Shown here: piece after piece, positions 43,072-52,861 of the stretch
Layout of the letters: the number at the start of each line of letters is the position of its first letter
How positions within the stretch are numbered: the stretch's first letter is position 1
From: DATHKG01 sp035489435
GTDB taxonomy: Bacteria > Bacteroidota > Bacteroidia > Chitinophagales > Chitinophagaceae
Reading direction: 5' to 3' (one strand)
NCBI GenBank assembly: GCA_035489435.1
Contig: DATHKG010000091.1
Length of the DNA stretch: 64,000 bases
Notes under the pieces: model-generated
The model's database searches: none
Told to the model about the DNA's origin: nothing
The model's input: only the letters and a program-made list of their open reading frames with translations
Program-made: the position numbers and the translations under genes

Positions 43072-43986
43072 TTAAAAATCACTGTAAGCATCGATTTTTA
43101 CCTTCATGTACTCGTTCCTGTATTTCAGCGGTTGCTTACCTGTTACACCTTTGAATTGTTTATTAAAATTAGAAAGTGTAGAAAAGCCGGATTCATAACA
43201 TACCTGTTCAATACTTAATTCTCCTTCATTAAGGAGTTTGGCTGCGTAATCAATCCTGATCTCTTTTAAAAAATCAGAAAATGATTTATTAACCCGCGAT
43301 TTAAAATACCTGCTAAATGAAGTAAGGGTCATATTGGCGATATCTGCAACTTCTTTAAGCGCTATTTTACGTTGGAAGTTTTTGATTACATGTTCGTACA
43401 CCTTGTTCATTCTATCCTTCTCTTCATCAGTATGAGAAGCAACATAGTGTGTATGTGTAATAAAATGGCATTCCGGGGACTTGGCTATTAAATCCAAAAT
43501 CTTTAAAACCTGGATAATACTATCAACACCCGATAACTTTAATAAATCTTTCATCATCCTGCTCACCTCCTGGTTTGTTGTACCAGTTATTTCCAGACCA
43601 CGCACAGATTTTCGCAACAAATGATGAATATTTTCAAGTTCTTCTTTATGGTGAAGGGTCTCACCTAAAAAATGATCATGAAAATAGATCACGATTCCGG
43701 CTGCGTCGAGTTTATTTTTCTTATCAAAGTAGGCAATATCATTCCTCCAGACATGGGGTACATTCGGGCCGGTAAATACCAGGTCTCCTTCCTTAAAAGG
43801 TTTTATTACATCACCCACAAACCGCATTCCTTCTCCTTTTAAAACTAAAAATAATTGATGCTCCGGGTGAAAATGAAAAGTAGTATCGAAATGAGGCTGA
43901 TGCAATTCTTTTGCTACAAACACTTTTGATTCTGGAATAGGAGATTTTTGAATAAACTTCATATAGGCAAATTTTTTCATAAACAT
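43072..43986 (-). CDS. AraC family transcriptional regulator
   Basis: The 304-residue protein has an N-terminal cupin-like sensing domain (FDTTFHFHPEHQLFLVLKGEG and GDLVFTGPNVPHVW) and a C-terminal double helix-turn-helix of the AraC type (IALKEVADIANMTLTSFSRYFK and SIEQVCYESGFSTLSNFNKQFKGVTGKQPLKYR). The cupin usually binds a sugar or related ligand. It is divergent from the SusC gene with a short spacer, so it is the natural candidate regulator of that locus. Several ATGs occur close together (43986, 43980, 43962); the first is used. Confidence 0.9.
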   Translation of the reverse strand: MFMKKFAYMKFIQKSPIPESKVFVAKELHQPHFDTTFHFHPEHQLFLVLKGEGMRFVGDVIKPFKEGDLVFTGPNVPHVWRNDIAYFDKKNKLDAAGIVIYFHDHFLGETLHHKEELENIHHLLRKSVRGLEITGTTNQEVSRMMKDLLKLSGVDSIIQVLKILDLIAKSPECHFITHTHYVASHTDEEKDRMNKVYEHVIKNFQRKIALKEVADIANMTLTSFSRYFKSRVNKSFSDFLKEIRIDYAAKLLNEGELSIEQVCYESGFSTLSNFNKQFKGVTGKQPLKYRNEYMKVKIDAYSDF

Positions 43987-44112
43987 AACACACTTGTCAT
44001 ATATTCTGATATAATTCAGTTATAATCGGATATTAAAAAGCAATCCTTTGTAGTTAAAATGGATTTCCTTTATTCCAGCATTTTTTTTCTGCCAAACTTA
44101 ATTGCTTCTTAT
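43987..44112. promoter_or_regulatory. Divergent control region between the AraC gene and susC
   Basis: The spacer contains two direct copies of a GATATAATTC/GTTATAATCG-like motif (44009-44029) separated by about one helical turn, a plausible arrangement for an AraC-type regulator. This is an inference; no -7 box fully matching TAnnTTTG is present (the nearest is ATCCTTTG at 44043-44050). Confidence 0.3.
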
Positions 44113-47100
44113 ATGAAATATTTTCAACTGAACCCTACCCGGGGGAATGCCAATTCAACTGGCCAAAATCGTTTTTTCTTTTCCGCGAAAAGCAAACATT
44201 TTATCATCGTTTTTTTTCTCTTAATGAACTTTTCCTTTCAGGTAATTGCCCAGGATCACCAGGTTACCGGGAGAATTCTGGACCAGGATGGAAAAGAGTT
44301 ATCTGGTTCCAGTGTTAGTGTAAAAAATACAAACATTGCCACCTTAACAGATTCAAGTGGTAATTTTTCTATTCGTGTTCCTAATTCATCTTCAGTACTC
44401 GTGGTTACCTTTGTTGGATTCACCACCCAGGAAGTGCCGGTTACTGACAAGTCAATTATTGATGTAACGATGGTTCGTGACGGCTCGGCTCTGCAGGATG
44501 TGGTGGTGGTGGGTTATGGTGTTCAAACTAAAAAGAGTCTGACCGGTGCAGTTGCTACGGTTAAAGAAGAACAATTGCGCGTTAGTCCTGTCGGTGATCC
44601 TGCCTCAAGACTCCAGGGCAGGGTAGCCGGTGTTACCGTTACAAACAATAATGCCCCGGGTGCCACATCCAGTGTGCGGGTACGGGGTTATGGCTCGCTG
44701 GGTAATAATAACCCATTATATATTATTGACGGTATTCCGAGAACGACCATGGATAATATTAATTCGAACGATATCGAATCCATGACGGTATTGAAGGATG
44801 CGTCTTCGTCTGCCATATATGGATCGCGCGCCGCAAATGGTGTAATTGTTATTACCACTAAACACGGTACATCCGGTGCGCCGGTTTTAAGTTTTGATGT
44901 CCGTACCGGTTTTCAACAAAAAACCAATCGCCCGGATCTGATGAACTCTGCAGAAGCCGGGGAGAATTTGTGGCAGAAGTTTAAAAACATGGGTCTTCGT
45001 CAAGGTGATCCGGGATGGGGTACTGCACAGTACGGCTATGGAGCTACCCCGGTAGTTCCGGATTATATACTGCCGGCAGGCGGAATGGTGGGGCAGGTAG
45101 ATGAAAGTACTTATAGCTGGCCTAATCCTTATAATGCTATCACCAAAACCAATAAAGGAGATATCGATTGGTATGAACAAATATTCAGCAGGGCTCCGGT
45201 ACAGGAATATAATATTAATATCAGTGGAGGAACTGCCGGTAAAAATAATTATTCTTTATCTGCCGGTTATTTGGATCAGAAAGGTATCCTTAATTATGGT
45301 GGAGATGATATAAACGGGCGCACATCGAATGGCTATAAACGTTATTCTCTAAGGTCTAACGGCGATGTAAAAGTGAACAAATGGCTGAAAGCAGGAATTA
45401 GCATGGGTGCCACTTTTAACAATTTCACAGGAACAAACGGAACGGGTCCAATCAATACAACGCTTACGCTTAGCCCGCTAATTCCTATCTATGATATTCG
45501 GGGAAATTTTGCAGGGTCAAAATCGCCAGTCACCGGGAACGGCCGGAACGCAGTTGCGGATCTTGTTCGTAACAATAATGATTATACACGGGGTTTGCTC
45601 TTACAGGCCAGTTCCTATGTTCAGATATCTTTAATGAAGGATCTCGTATTTAAGTCGCTGTTTGGGTTTAGTTATGATGCAAACAGTTCCTTAGACCGTA
45701 ACCTGATGGATCCTGAATTCAACCAGACACAACTCGTAAGTACATTAAGCACCACTGCCACAAACGCAAGGCAGTACAACTGGGCTAACACCCTAAACTA
45801 CACGAAGCTTATTCACGACGATCACCGTGTAAGTGTCCTTGTGGGAATGGAAGCTGTCGACAACTATTCAGAATTCGTAACCGGTGGTCGTTCAACCTAT
45901 GCTTTTACAGATCCTAATTATATGGTGTTAAGTTCGGGTCAGAAAGATGTGACCAATTCAGGCACATTTGATCAATCAAGACTTTTTTCTTATTTCGGAC
46001 GTATAAACTATGATTACCAGGGAAAATATCTTTTCGAAGGAACGCTTCGCCAGGACGCCTCTTCCAGGTTTATCAATCAATACCAGTCAGGAACATTTCC
46101 TGCATTCTCTGTTGGCTGGAGAATTTCACAGGAAGACTTTATGCAGGATGTTAGCTGGATTAATGACCTGAAACTAAGGGTGGGCTGGGGAAAAAATGGT
46201 AATGACAATGTGGGTAACTACAATGCATATACGACCTACATAGCCAATGGGAGTGAATCTTACTACAATATTTCCGGTTCAAGCAGAAGTTCTTCTGTTG
46301 CGGGTATTCACCAATCCACACTTGGCAATCCTAATGCGAGATGGGAAACCAGCGTAGCTAATAACCTGGGGCTTGACTTAGTATTGTTCGATTCAAAATT
46401 TGAAACAAGCCTGGATGTTTACACGCGTTCTACTACAGATATGCTTTATAATGATCAAAAGCCGGCTACATGGGGCGAAGTAAATCTTCCTAATGTTAAT
46501 ATCGGCGAAATGCAAAATAAAGGTTTTGACCTCAATCTAACTTACCGTGGTAAAGTGGGTAAGGATTTCAATTTCTCGGTAAATGCCAATATCTCACACT
46601 TCAGAAACGAAGTGGTTAAATTAAATGGGAATCCTTCGGAAATCCGTTATGGAAATGCAACAGAAGCAAGCTTTAATACCGCTACAGTAACAGGGCAACC
46701 GCTTGATGCATTTTATGGATATGTAGTAGAAGGTATATTCAATACGCAGGAAGAGGTTAACAAATGGCCAAAATATAACCCGAATGTGGCTGGGGTGGAT
46801 GTTTACAGCATGCCCGGTGTATTTAAATTCCAGGATGTAAATGGCGATGGAAAAATAACTCCCCTGGATCGTACATTTATTGGTGATGGATACCCGGACT
46901 ATACTTATGGATTTAATATTGACCTGAGTTATAAGAATTGGGATCTGAATATCTTTTTGCAGGGGCTGCAGGGAAGAAAAATTATCAATTCTGTTAGCCG
47001 TAATATGCTGTTTATACGTAACGATGGTAACTACCTCAGAAAAAGACTTTATGAATCATGGACCCCTGAGCGTTACGCCAGCGGCTCAAAAATAACCGTT

Positions 47101-47385
47101 CCCATTACTATTAATAGCGATGCTAACATGCAATTACCCTCTACTTTTTTTGTTGAGGACGGGGACTACGCCAGGTTAAAAAATCTGCAGTTGGGTTATA
47201 ACTTTTCACCGACGCTGCTTTCGAAGATCAAAGTAACCAACCTGCGTGTTTATGTACAGGCAATAAACCTCTTTACAATAACCAAATACTCTGGTTTAGA
47301 TCCCGAAGTGGCAGAACAGGGGGTCGATAATTCTGTTTATCCCACCTCCCAAATTTTTATGCTCGGTGTAAATTTGAAATTCTAA
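44113..47385 (+). CDS. SusC/RagA-type TonB-dependent outer-membrane transporter
   Basis: From the ATG at 44113 the protein has 1090 residues. It has a long signal region ending in LLMNFSFQVIAQ, a carboxypeptidase-like domain (VTGRILDQDGKELSGSSVSV), a TonB box region with DVVVVGYGVQTKKSLTGAVA, a plug (RLQGRVAGVTVTNNNAPGA ... PLYIIDGIPR ... YGSRAANGVIVITTK) and a beta-barrel of about 850 residues ending with the aromatic C-terminus KF. It imports a glycan or other large ligand together with the SusD lipoprotein encoded 33 bases downstream. An upstream in-frame ATG at 44059 would add 18 hydrophobic residues and is less likely. The ligand is unknown. Confidence 0.93.
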   Translation: MKYFQLNPTRGNANSTGQNRFFFSAKSKHFIIVFFLLMNFSFQVIAQDHQVTGRILDQDGKELSGSSVSVKNTNIATLTDSSGNFSIRVPNSSSVLVVTFVGFTTQEVPVTDKSIIDVTMVRDGSALQDVVVVGYGVQTKKSLTGAVATVKEEQLRVSPVGDPASRLQGRVAGVTVTNNNAPGATSSVRVRGYGSLGNNNPLYIIDGIPRTTMDNINSNDIESMTVLKDASSSAIYGSRAANGVIVITTKHGTSGAPVLSFDVRTGFQQKTNRPDLMNSAEAGENLWQKFKNMGLRQGDPGWGTAQYGYGATPVVPDYILPAGGMVGQVDESTYSWPNPYNAITKTNKGDIDWYEQIFSRAPVQEYNINISGGTAGKNNYSLSAGYLDQKGILNYGGDDINGRTSNGYKRYSLRSNGDVKVNKWLKAGISMGATFNNFTGTNGTGPINTTLTLSPLIPIYDIRGNFAGSKSPVTGNGRNAVADLVRNNNDYTRGLLLQASSYVQISLMKDLVFKSLFGFSYDANSSLDRNLMDPEFNQTQLVSTLSTTATNARQYNWANTLNYTKLIHDDHRVSVLVGMEAVDNYSEFVTGGRSTYAFTDPNYMVLSSGQKDVTNSGTFDQSRLFSYFGRINYDYQGKYLFEGTLRQDASSRFINQYQSGTFPAFSVGWRISQEDFMQDVSWINDLKLRVGWGKNGNDNVGNYNAYTTYIANGSESYYNISGSSRSSSVAGIHQSTLGNPNARWETSVANNLGLDLVLFDSKFETSLDVYTRSTTDMLYNDQKPATWGEVNLPNVNIGEMQNKGFDLNLTYRGKVGKDFNFSVNANISHFRNEVVKLNGNPSEIRYGNATEASFNTATVTGQPLDAFYGYVVEGIFNTQEEVNKWPKYNPNVAGVDVYSMPGVFKFQDVNGDGKITPLDRTFIGDGYPDYTYGFNIDLSYKNWDLNIFLQGLQGRKIINSVSRNMLFIRNDGNYLRKRLYESWTPERYASGSKITVPITINSDANMQLPSTFFVEDGDYARLKNLQLGYNFSPTLLSKIKVTNLRVYVQAINLFTITKYSGLDPEVAEQGVDNSVYPTSQIFMLGVNLKF

Positions 47386-47418
47386 ACAGGCTAGCTTAAC
47401 TATTCTAATAATTGTTAT

Positions 47419-49113
47419 ATGAAAAAGATACTGGTTTTTACATTGACAAGTTTTATACTCTTACTTACATCATGTAAAAAGGAGTGGTTGACCATTAAGC
47501 CAAAGGGCCAGGCCAGCTTTGAAACTTTATTGAACAAGGATGGTGTTAATTTGCTTTTGATTGGCGCCTATGCAGATGTAGATGGTGCAAATAATAAAAG
47601 TGCGCAGCCCCAGGCATGGTCTTCGGGTGTGTCGAATTGGGTTTGGGGAAGTGTTGCAGGTGGAGATGCATATAAGGGCTCTAATTCCGGCGACCAGGCA
47701 TTAATCAATGATATTGCAGGCTTTTATTTAACGGCCGATAATACATACGTGAATAGCCATTGGATGCTGGGGTATGATGGAGTAGTTCGTTGTAATGATG
47801 TTCTGAAGGCTGTTCAACTGGCAACAGGAATGACAGATGTTGAAAAACTTCAGGCACAGGCGCAGGCGCGTTTTCTTCGTGCTCATTTTTATAATGAACT
47901 AACGATTGTTCACGGAAAAGTTCCCTATATAGACGAAAATACCCCTAATCCAACAGAGGTTCCCAATGATCATTTGCTTTGGGCAGAAATGGAAGCTGAC
48001 CTGCAATTTGCAATAACAAATCTTCCGGGAAGATGGGTTGATAAAGGACGAGCAACAAGCTGGGCAGCGAAAACATTTCTTGCGAGGGTTTATATGTCGC
48101 AACAAAAATATGACAAGGCCATGCCGTTACTCAGAGATGTATACACAAATGGAGGATATACATTGGTTCCGGATTTTATCCAGAATTTCCTGATTGCAAC
48201 CGTCAATAATTCCGAATCAATTTTTGAAATTCAATATGCTGTGAACGATGGTTTTGGCGCGGATAATGCAAACATTGCAGACGCACTCAATTCTCCGACT
48301 TTTAAATCATCGAGCAATTTTTTTCAGCCCTCACATGCATTGGTAAGCGCTTTCAGAGTTGATAACAATGGCCTTCCATTGAATCCGGATGCTACTACCT
48401 ATAATGCAAATGAAATTCTTCCTTTTGATCCTACAGGCAAAACTGTTCCCTATAAACTTCCCGTGGATCCACGTCTTGACTGGACTATTGCCAGGCCAGG
48501 CGTTCCGGATTTTGATTGGGGAATTCCGGATATCTCCTGGATTCGTGACCCGGCTAATGGGGGGCCTTATTATTCAAAAAAATCAACCTATCTGAAATCT
48601 GAGAAGAATATTTTTTCCAGCACCACTGTTCGTCCCGGAGCTAATGCGAATAACTTTCGTAAATATAAATTAAGTCATGTTATTCTCTGGCTCGCAGAAT
48701 GTGAAACAGAAATAGGTTCAATTCATAATGCCACTACGCTGGTTAATGAGATCAGGAACAGGGCCAAAAAATCTTCTGTGGTCAGGTTTAGCAACGGCGA
48801 TCCCGCAGCTAACTATATAGTAGAACCTTATCCCGGAGATTTTGCAACACAGGCTGCGGCAAGACTGGCTATTCGCCATGAAGAGCGACTTGAGTTTGCG
48901 TGTGAAGGTGCAAGATTTTTTGACCTGGTACGTTGGGGGATTATTGGACCAGTGCTGAACAAGTACTTGAGTGTTGACGGTAAAATATTGCCGTCTTTAG
49001 CGAATAAAGTTTTCCTGGTAGGCCAACACGAAGTAAGACCTATTCCTCAGACCCAGATTGATCTGTCGAAAAAAGATGGAAAATCAGTTCTCACGCAGAA
49101 CCCAGGATATTGA
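47419..49113 (+). CDS. SusD/RagB-type surface glycan-binding lipoprotein
   Basis: The 564-residue protein has a lipoprotein signal (FILLLTSC followed by KKEW) and helical TPR-like repeats typical of SusD: ARFLRAHFYNELTIVHGKVP, and AAKTFLARVYMSQQKYDKAMPLL. The C-terminal part has ERLEFACEGARFFDLVRW, the most conserved SusD motif. It caps the SusC barrel on the cell surface and captures the ligand. The spacing to susC is 33 bases, and the next gene starts within 55 bases, so it is part of one transcript with the redox enzymes downstream. Confidence 0.93.
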   Translation: MKKILVFTLTSFILLLTSCKKEWLTIKPKGQASFETLLNKDGVNLLLIGAYADVDGANNKSAQPQAWSSGVSNWVWGSVAGGDAYKGSNSGDQALINDIAGFYLTADNTYVNSHWMLGYDGVVRCNDVLKAVQLATGMTDVEKLQAQAQARFLRAHFYNELTIVHGKVPYIDENTPNPTEVPNDHLLWAEMEADLQFAITNLPGRWVDKGRATSWAAKTFLARVYMSQQKYDKAMPLLRDVYTNGGYTLVPDFIQNFLIATVNNSESIFEIQYAVNDGFGADNANIADALNSPTFKSSSNFFQPSHALVSAFRVDNNGLPLNPDATTYNANEILPFDPTGKTVPYKLPVDPRLDWTIARPGVPDFDWGIPDISWIRDPANGGPYYSKKSTYLKSEKNIFSSTTVRPGANANNFRKYKLSHVILWLAECETEIGSIHNATTLVNEIRNRAKKSSVVRFSNGDPAANYIVEPYPGDFATQAAARLAIRHEERLEFACEGARFFDLVRWGIIGPVLNKYLSVDGKILPSLANKVFLVGQHEVRPIPQTQIDLSKKDGKSVLTQNPGY

Positions 49114-49165
49114 ACAGGCTGCTAACCAAAAAATATTACAAATTAAAACAAGAAAAAACCAGGAG

Positions 49166-51430
49166 ATGATCCGTATTAAAATTATCGATTCGGCGAGGAT
49201 GATGTTGGTTGGTGTTGTCTTCCTTACTGCAACCGCTTGTAACGAAGATAGTAAGACTTATAAAGATTGGCAGGCATATGGCGGTAGCAGCGAAAATATA
49301 AAATACTCAGGCCTAACGGAAATAGACACACTAAATGTGAAGGGACTCACGGTTGCCTGGACTTATGCCTCCGGACAGGCTTCTGCCACTAATACAACGG
49401 ATATGAAAACAAATCCTATTGTTGTAAATGGTATTCTTTACGGACTTAATCCGCAACTTAAATTATTTGCGCTGGATGCGGCTACCGGAAAAGAAAAATG
49501 GGTGTATGATCCGGGAACCGTTCCGGAGAAAGGTAAAAACATTGGCCGTGGCAATTTCGCCACTTCTACAAAAATTTCAAGAGGCGTTGCTTATTATAAT
49601 GGTGGTGAGAACGACCAACGGATCTTATACACACCCGGGGGAGGACATGCATTATATTGCATCGATGCACTGACCGGGAAGCTTATTAAATCGTTCGGAA
49701 ATAATGGCATCGTTGATCTGCATGATGGCTTAGAGATAAAAAATGCGGATGATTTGCATATAAGCAATACCAGCCCGGGAATTATTTATAAAGATCTGAT
49801 CATTATGGGTTCCCGTTTATCTGAAGCAGCGCAATCTGCACCCGGGCATATCAGGGCCTATGATGTACATACCGGAAAACAACGATGGATATTTCATACC
49901 ATTCCACATCCCGGTGAACCAGGTTATGAATCATGGGAGAATCCAGATGCATATACATATGTAGGTGGAGCCAATGTGTGGGGAGGATTCAGCCTCGATG
50001 AAAAAAGAGGAATGGTGTTTGCGGGCACGGGTTCTGCTACACCGGATTTTTATGGCGGTAACAGGAAAGGGAATAATCTTTACGCGAACTCGGTACTGGC
50101 GCTGGATGCCGCATCAGGCCGCCTGATATGGCATTACCAGGTTGTGCATCATGATCTTTGGGACTATGATATTCCTACACATCCCATCATGGCTACCATA
50201 ACAAAAGATGGCAAGAAAGTAGATGTCGCAGTGCAGTTAACCAAGCAGGGATTTATATTTATGTTCGACAGGGTAACAGGTAAACCTATTCATCCAATAA
50301 AGGAAGTGCCTGTACCATCCTCAACTCTTGATGGAGAAAAGACTTCGCCAACGCAACCGGTTCCTACATTTTTTAAACCATTCGTACGCCAGGTACTTAC
50401 GGAAGATGACCTGTTTCGGGAAGGCATATCTGATTCTTCGTATCAGGATATCCTGCAAAAATTCAGATCTTATAAAACAGGTAATATGTGGAATCCGCCT
50501 TCTTCACAAGGAACTTTGCAAAATCCTGGATGGAATGGTGGAAATGAATGGGGAGGGCCTTCTTATGATCCAACAACCGGCATCATGTATGTCAACGGCA
50601 ATGAGTCGCCCTGGGTAGTTCGCTTGACAGATGTTAATCAACCTGATAAAACAAGGCGAGTGAGAACAAACCTCGAAGTCGGGAAATCTTTATTTGAATC
50701 ACAGTGCAGCGGGTGCCATGGCAATGACAGGAGAGGGGGGGAAACCAATCCGGCATTGGCGGCGAACCCATCATTGGTAGGAATCGAAAAAAGAAGCAAT
50801 TTAAATACCGGCGTGAAATATACTGAAGCAACTTTTAAAAGCCTCATTACATCAGGAAGAAATAATATGCCGCCTTTTGGTCATTTGAATGAAGAACAAA
50901 AAACGGCTGTAGCTTCTTATGTGCTGAATATTACCTCCAAACAAAAAGAGGAGTTTAGGGTTTCAGAAAATGACGAAAAACAGCCCAGTTATTTTAAAAG
51001 TCCTTACCGCCTTGAAGGTGGTAAGTTTTTAACCAGCCAGGGCTACCCGGCGGTAAAACCACCATGGGGACATCTTACAGCTATTAATCTTAATACTGGA
51101 GAAGAGGTTTGGAAAAAGACAATTGGAGACTATCCCGAATTGAAAGCAAAAGGCATTCATGCCGGCAGTGAAAACTTCGGATCATCCGCTGTTACTGCGG
51201 GAGGGATAATATTTATAGCTGCAACGAGAGATGAAAAAATCAGGGCTTTCAATAAAAGGACTGGGGAATTATTATGGGAAGCAGATCTGCCCGCTGCAGG
51301 TATTGCAACTCCTTCCGTGTATGAAGTGAATGGCAAACAATATGTAGTTATAGCTTGTGGTGGTGGAGGCAAACAGAGAACAAAGTCGGGTGATAAATAT
51401 GTTGCTTTTGCACTGCCTGGCAAACAATGA
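49166..51430 (+). CDS. PQQ-dependent dehydrogenase fused to a cytochrome c domain, lipoprotein
   Basis: From the ATG at 49166 the protein has 754 residues with a lipoprotein-like leader (MLVGVVFLTATAC). The beta-propeller carries repeated PQQ-type blades (ALDAATGKEKWVYDPG, CIDALTGKLIKSFG, ALDAASGRLIWHYQ, RAFNKRTGELLWEADLP). A class I cytochrome c domain is inserted before the last blades: heme motif CSGCH at 514-518 and axial methionine at about 568 (NNMPPF). Members of this family oxidise alcohols or sugars in the periplasm and pass electrons to heme. The substrate is unknown, but the neighbours suggest a sugar. The longer frame from 49058 overlaps susD and is rejected. Confidence 0.87.
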   Translation: MIRIKIIDSARMMLVGVVFLTATACNEDSKTYKDWQAYGGSSENIKYSGLTEIDTLNVKGLTVAWTYASGQASATNTTDMKTNPIVVNGILYGLNPQLKLFALDAATGKEKWVYDPGTVPEKGKNIGRGNFATSTKISRGVAYYNGGENDQRILYTPGGGHALYCIDALTGKLIKSFGNNGIVDLHDGLEIKNADDLHISNTSPGIIYKDLIIMGSRLSEAAQSAPGHIRAYDVHTGKQRWIFHTIPHPGEPGYESWENPDAYTYVGGANVWGGFSLDEKRGMVFAGTGSATPDFYGGNRKGNNLYANSVLALDAASGRLIWHYQVVHHDLWDYDIPTHPIMATITKDGKKVDVAVQLTKQGFIFMFDRVTGKPIHPIKEVPVPSSTLDGEKTSPTQPVPTFFKPFVRQVLTEDDLFREGISDSSYQDILQKFRSYKTGNMWNPPSSQGTLQNPGWNGGNEWGGPSYDPTTGIMYVNGNESPWVVRLTDVNQPDKTRRVRTNLEVGKSLFESQCSGCHGNDRRGGETNPALAANPSLVGIEKRSNLNTGVKYTEATFKSLITSGRNNMPPFGHLNEEQKTAVASYVLNITSKQKEEFRVSENDEKQPSYFKSPYRLEGGKFLTSQGYPAVKPPWGHLTAINLNTGEEVWKKTIGDYPELKAKGIHAGSENFGSSAVTAGGIIFIAATRDEKIRAFNKRTGELLWEADLPAAGIATPSVYEVNGKQYVVIACGGGGKQRTKSGDKYVAFALPGKQ

Positions 51431-51485
51431 TAAATTCTCATCCCAAAAAGTAAACATGTTTTTATTATTTACCCAAAGTTTGAAT

Positions 51486-52859
51486 ATGAGAAAGATGAAA
51501 TTTTCAGTGGTCTTACTGGGAGTAATAGTACAATTTTTGTGTTCAGATGTGCTGGCACAGTCTAACGGTGACTGGGAAGTGCTTTTTAACGGGAAAGACT
51601 TTACAGGCTGGAGAGAACTGAATGGCAAACATAAATGGGAAGTAAAGGACGGTATGATCATCGGAACGGACGTACATGATCAGCCTAATGGATTTCTTTG
51701 CACCGAAAAGGAGTATGGAGATTTTATTCTTGAATTGGAGGTTTCAATTGATACCCTCATGAATAATTCGGGTATCCAGTTTCGAACCCGTAGCACGGCT
51801 GATTATCTTAACGGACGTGTACATGGATACCAGATGGAAGTAGATCCCAAACCACAAAGATGGAGCGGAAGTATCTACGATGAAGGAGGACGACGCGGAT
51901 GGCTATATACTACAGAACTAAATGTGCCAGGCAAAACCGCATTTAAAAATAATCAATGGAATAAATATAGAATTGAGTGTTTCGGAACCACTATAAGAAC
52001 ATGGGTAAATAATATTCCCATCTCTTATTTGGTAGATGCTGAATCACTCAAAGGGTTTATCGGCCTTCAGCTTCATGCAAATAATCCAACTGATCCACCA
52101 GGCGGCAACCAGGTGAGGTTTCGTAACATCCGAATAAAAACAAAAAATATAAAAGCTTCCCCTGAACAGGATATCTATGTGGTGAATACTATTCCTAATA
52201 ATCTCTCGCAACACGAAAAAACAACAGGATATTCATTGTTGTGGGATGGAAAATCGACAAGTGGCTGGACAGACAAATACGGATCAGCAATTCCTGAAAA
52301 GGGATGGGCTATAAGGGATAGTGCATTGATAACGCCCGACCGATCAGGAAATGGCAGCGGGTTTGATATTATGACTAAGAAACAGTTCAGTACTTTTATA
52401 TTAAAGTTTGATTTTAAACTTACTACTGGTGCGAATAGCGGGATTAAATATTTTGTAGTGAATCAAAGTAAAAATTCACAAGCGGGAGAAGCAGTTGCCG
52501 CTTTGGAATACCAGATTGTTGATGACTCCGTGCCCGGCATATCCGGCAACCGTACACTTGGATCACTGGCAGATTTGTTAGCTCCCGAAAAAAACAGGTT
52601 TGCACTACGAAAAACAGGTGAATGGAATCAGGGCATTATAAAAGTGCTTCCAGGCAGCCAGGTGGAATACTGGTTAAATGGTTTTAAAATTCTTAGCTAT
52701 AAACTTGGATCACCTGAATTTACTAATCTCGTTGCAAATAGTAAGTACAAAAACCTGCCGGATTTCGCTAAGCCTGCCTTAGGCCATATTCTATTGGAAG
52801 GTCGCGGAGGAACAGTATTTTATCGTAGTATAAAAATTAAGGAACTCAACAAGCATTAA
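51486..52859 (+). CDS. Exported protein with two DUF1080 (3-keto-disaccharide hydrolase) domains
   Basis: From the ATG at 51486 the protein has 457 residues: a signal peptide (FSVVLLGVIVQFLCSDVLAQ) and two concanavalin-like beta-sandwich domains of the DUF1080 family. The first starts WEVLFNGKDFTGWREL with FILELEVSIDTLMNNSGIQFR and the second YSLLWDGKSTSGWTD with FILKFDFKLTTGANSGIKYF. The Pfam name of this family is 3-keto-disaccharide hydrolase, because members act on glycosides after oxidation at C3. Two domains in one chain is unusual but not rare. It follows the PQQ dehydrogenase by 55 bases and is followed by a DUF6807 gene after two bases. Confidence 0.87.
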   Translation: MRKMKFSVVLLGVIVQFLCSDVLAQSNGDWEVLFNGKDFTGWRELNGKHKWEVKDGMIIGTDVHDQPNGFLCTEKEYGDFILELEVSIDTLMNNSGIQFRTRSTADYLNGRVHGYQMEVDPKPQRWSGSIYDEGGRRGWLYTTELNVPGKTAFKNNQWNKYRIECFGTTIRTWVNNIPISYLVDAESLKGFIGLQLHANNPTDPPGGNQVRFRNIRIKTKNIKASPEQDIYVVNTIPNNLSQHEKTTGYSLLWDGKSTSGWTDKYGSAIPEKGWAIRDSALITPDRSGNGSGFDIMTKKQFSTFILKFDFKLTTGANSGIKYFVVNQSKNSQAGEAVAALEYQIVDDSVPGISGNRTLGSLADLLAPEKNRFALRKTGEWNQGIIKVLPGSQVEYWLNGFKILSYKLGSPEFTNLVANSKYKNLPDFAKPALGHILLEGRGGTVFYRSIKIKELNKH

Positions 52860-52861
52860 TA

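Noticed and set aside
51357..51485. Longer N-terminus for the DUF1080 protein overlapping the PQQ gene
   Set aside because: The extension would precede a complete signal peptide, so the ATG at 51486 is preferred.
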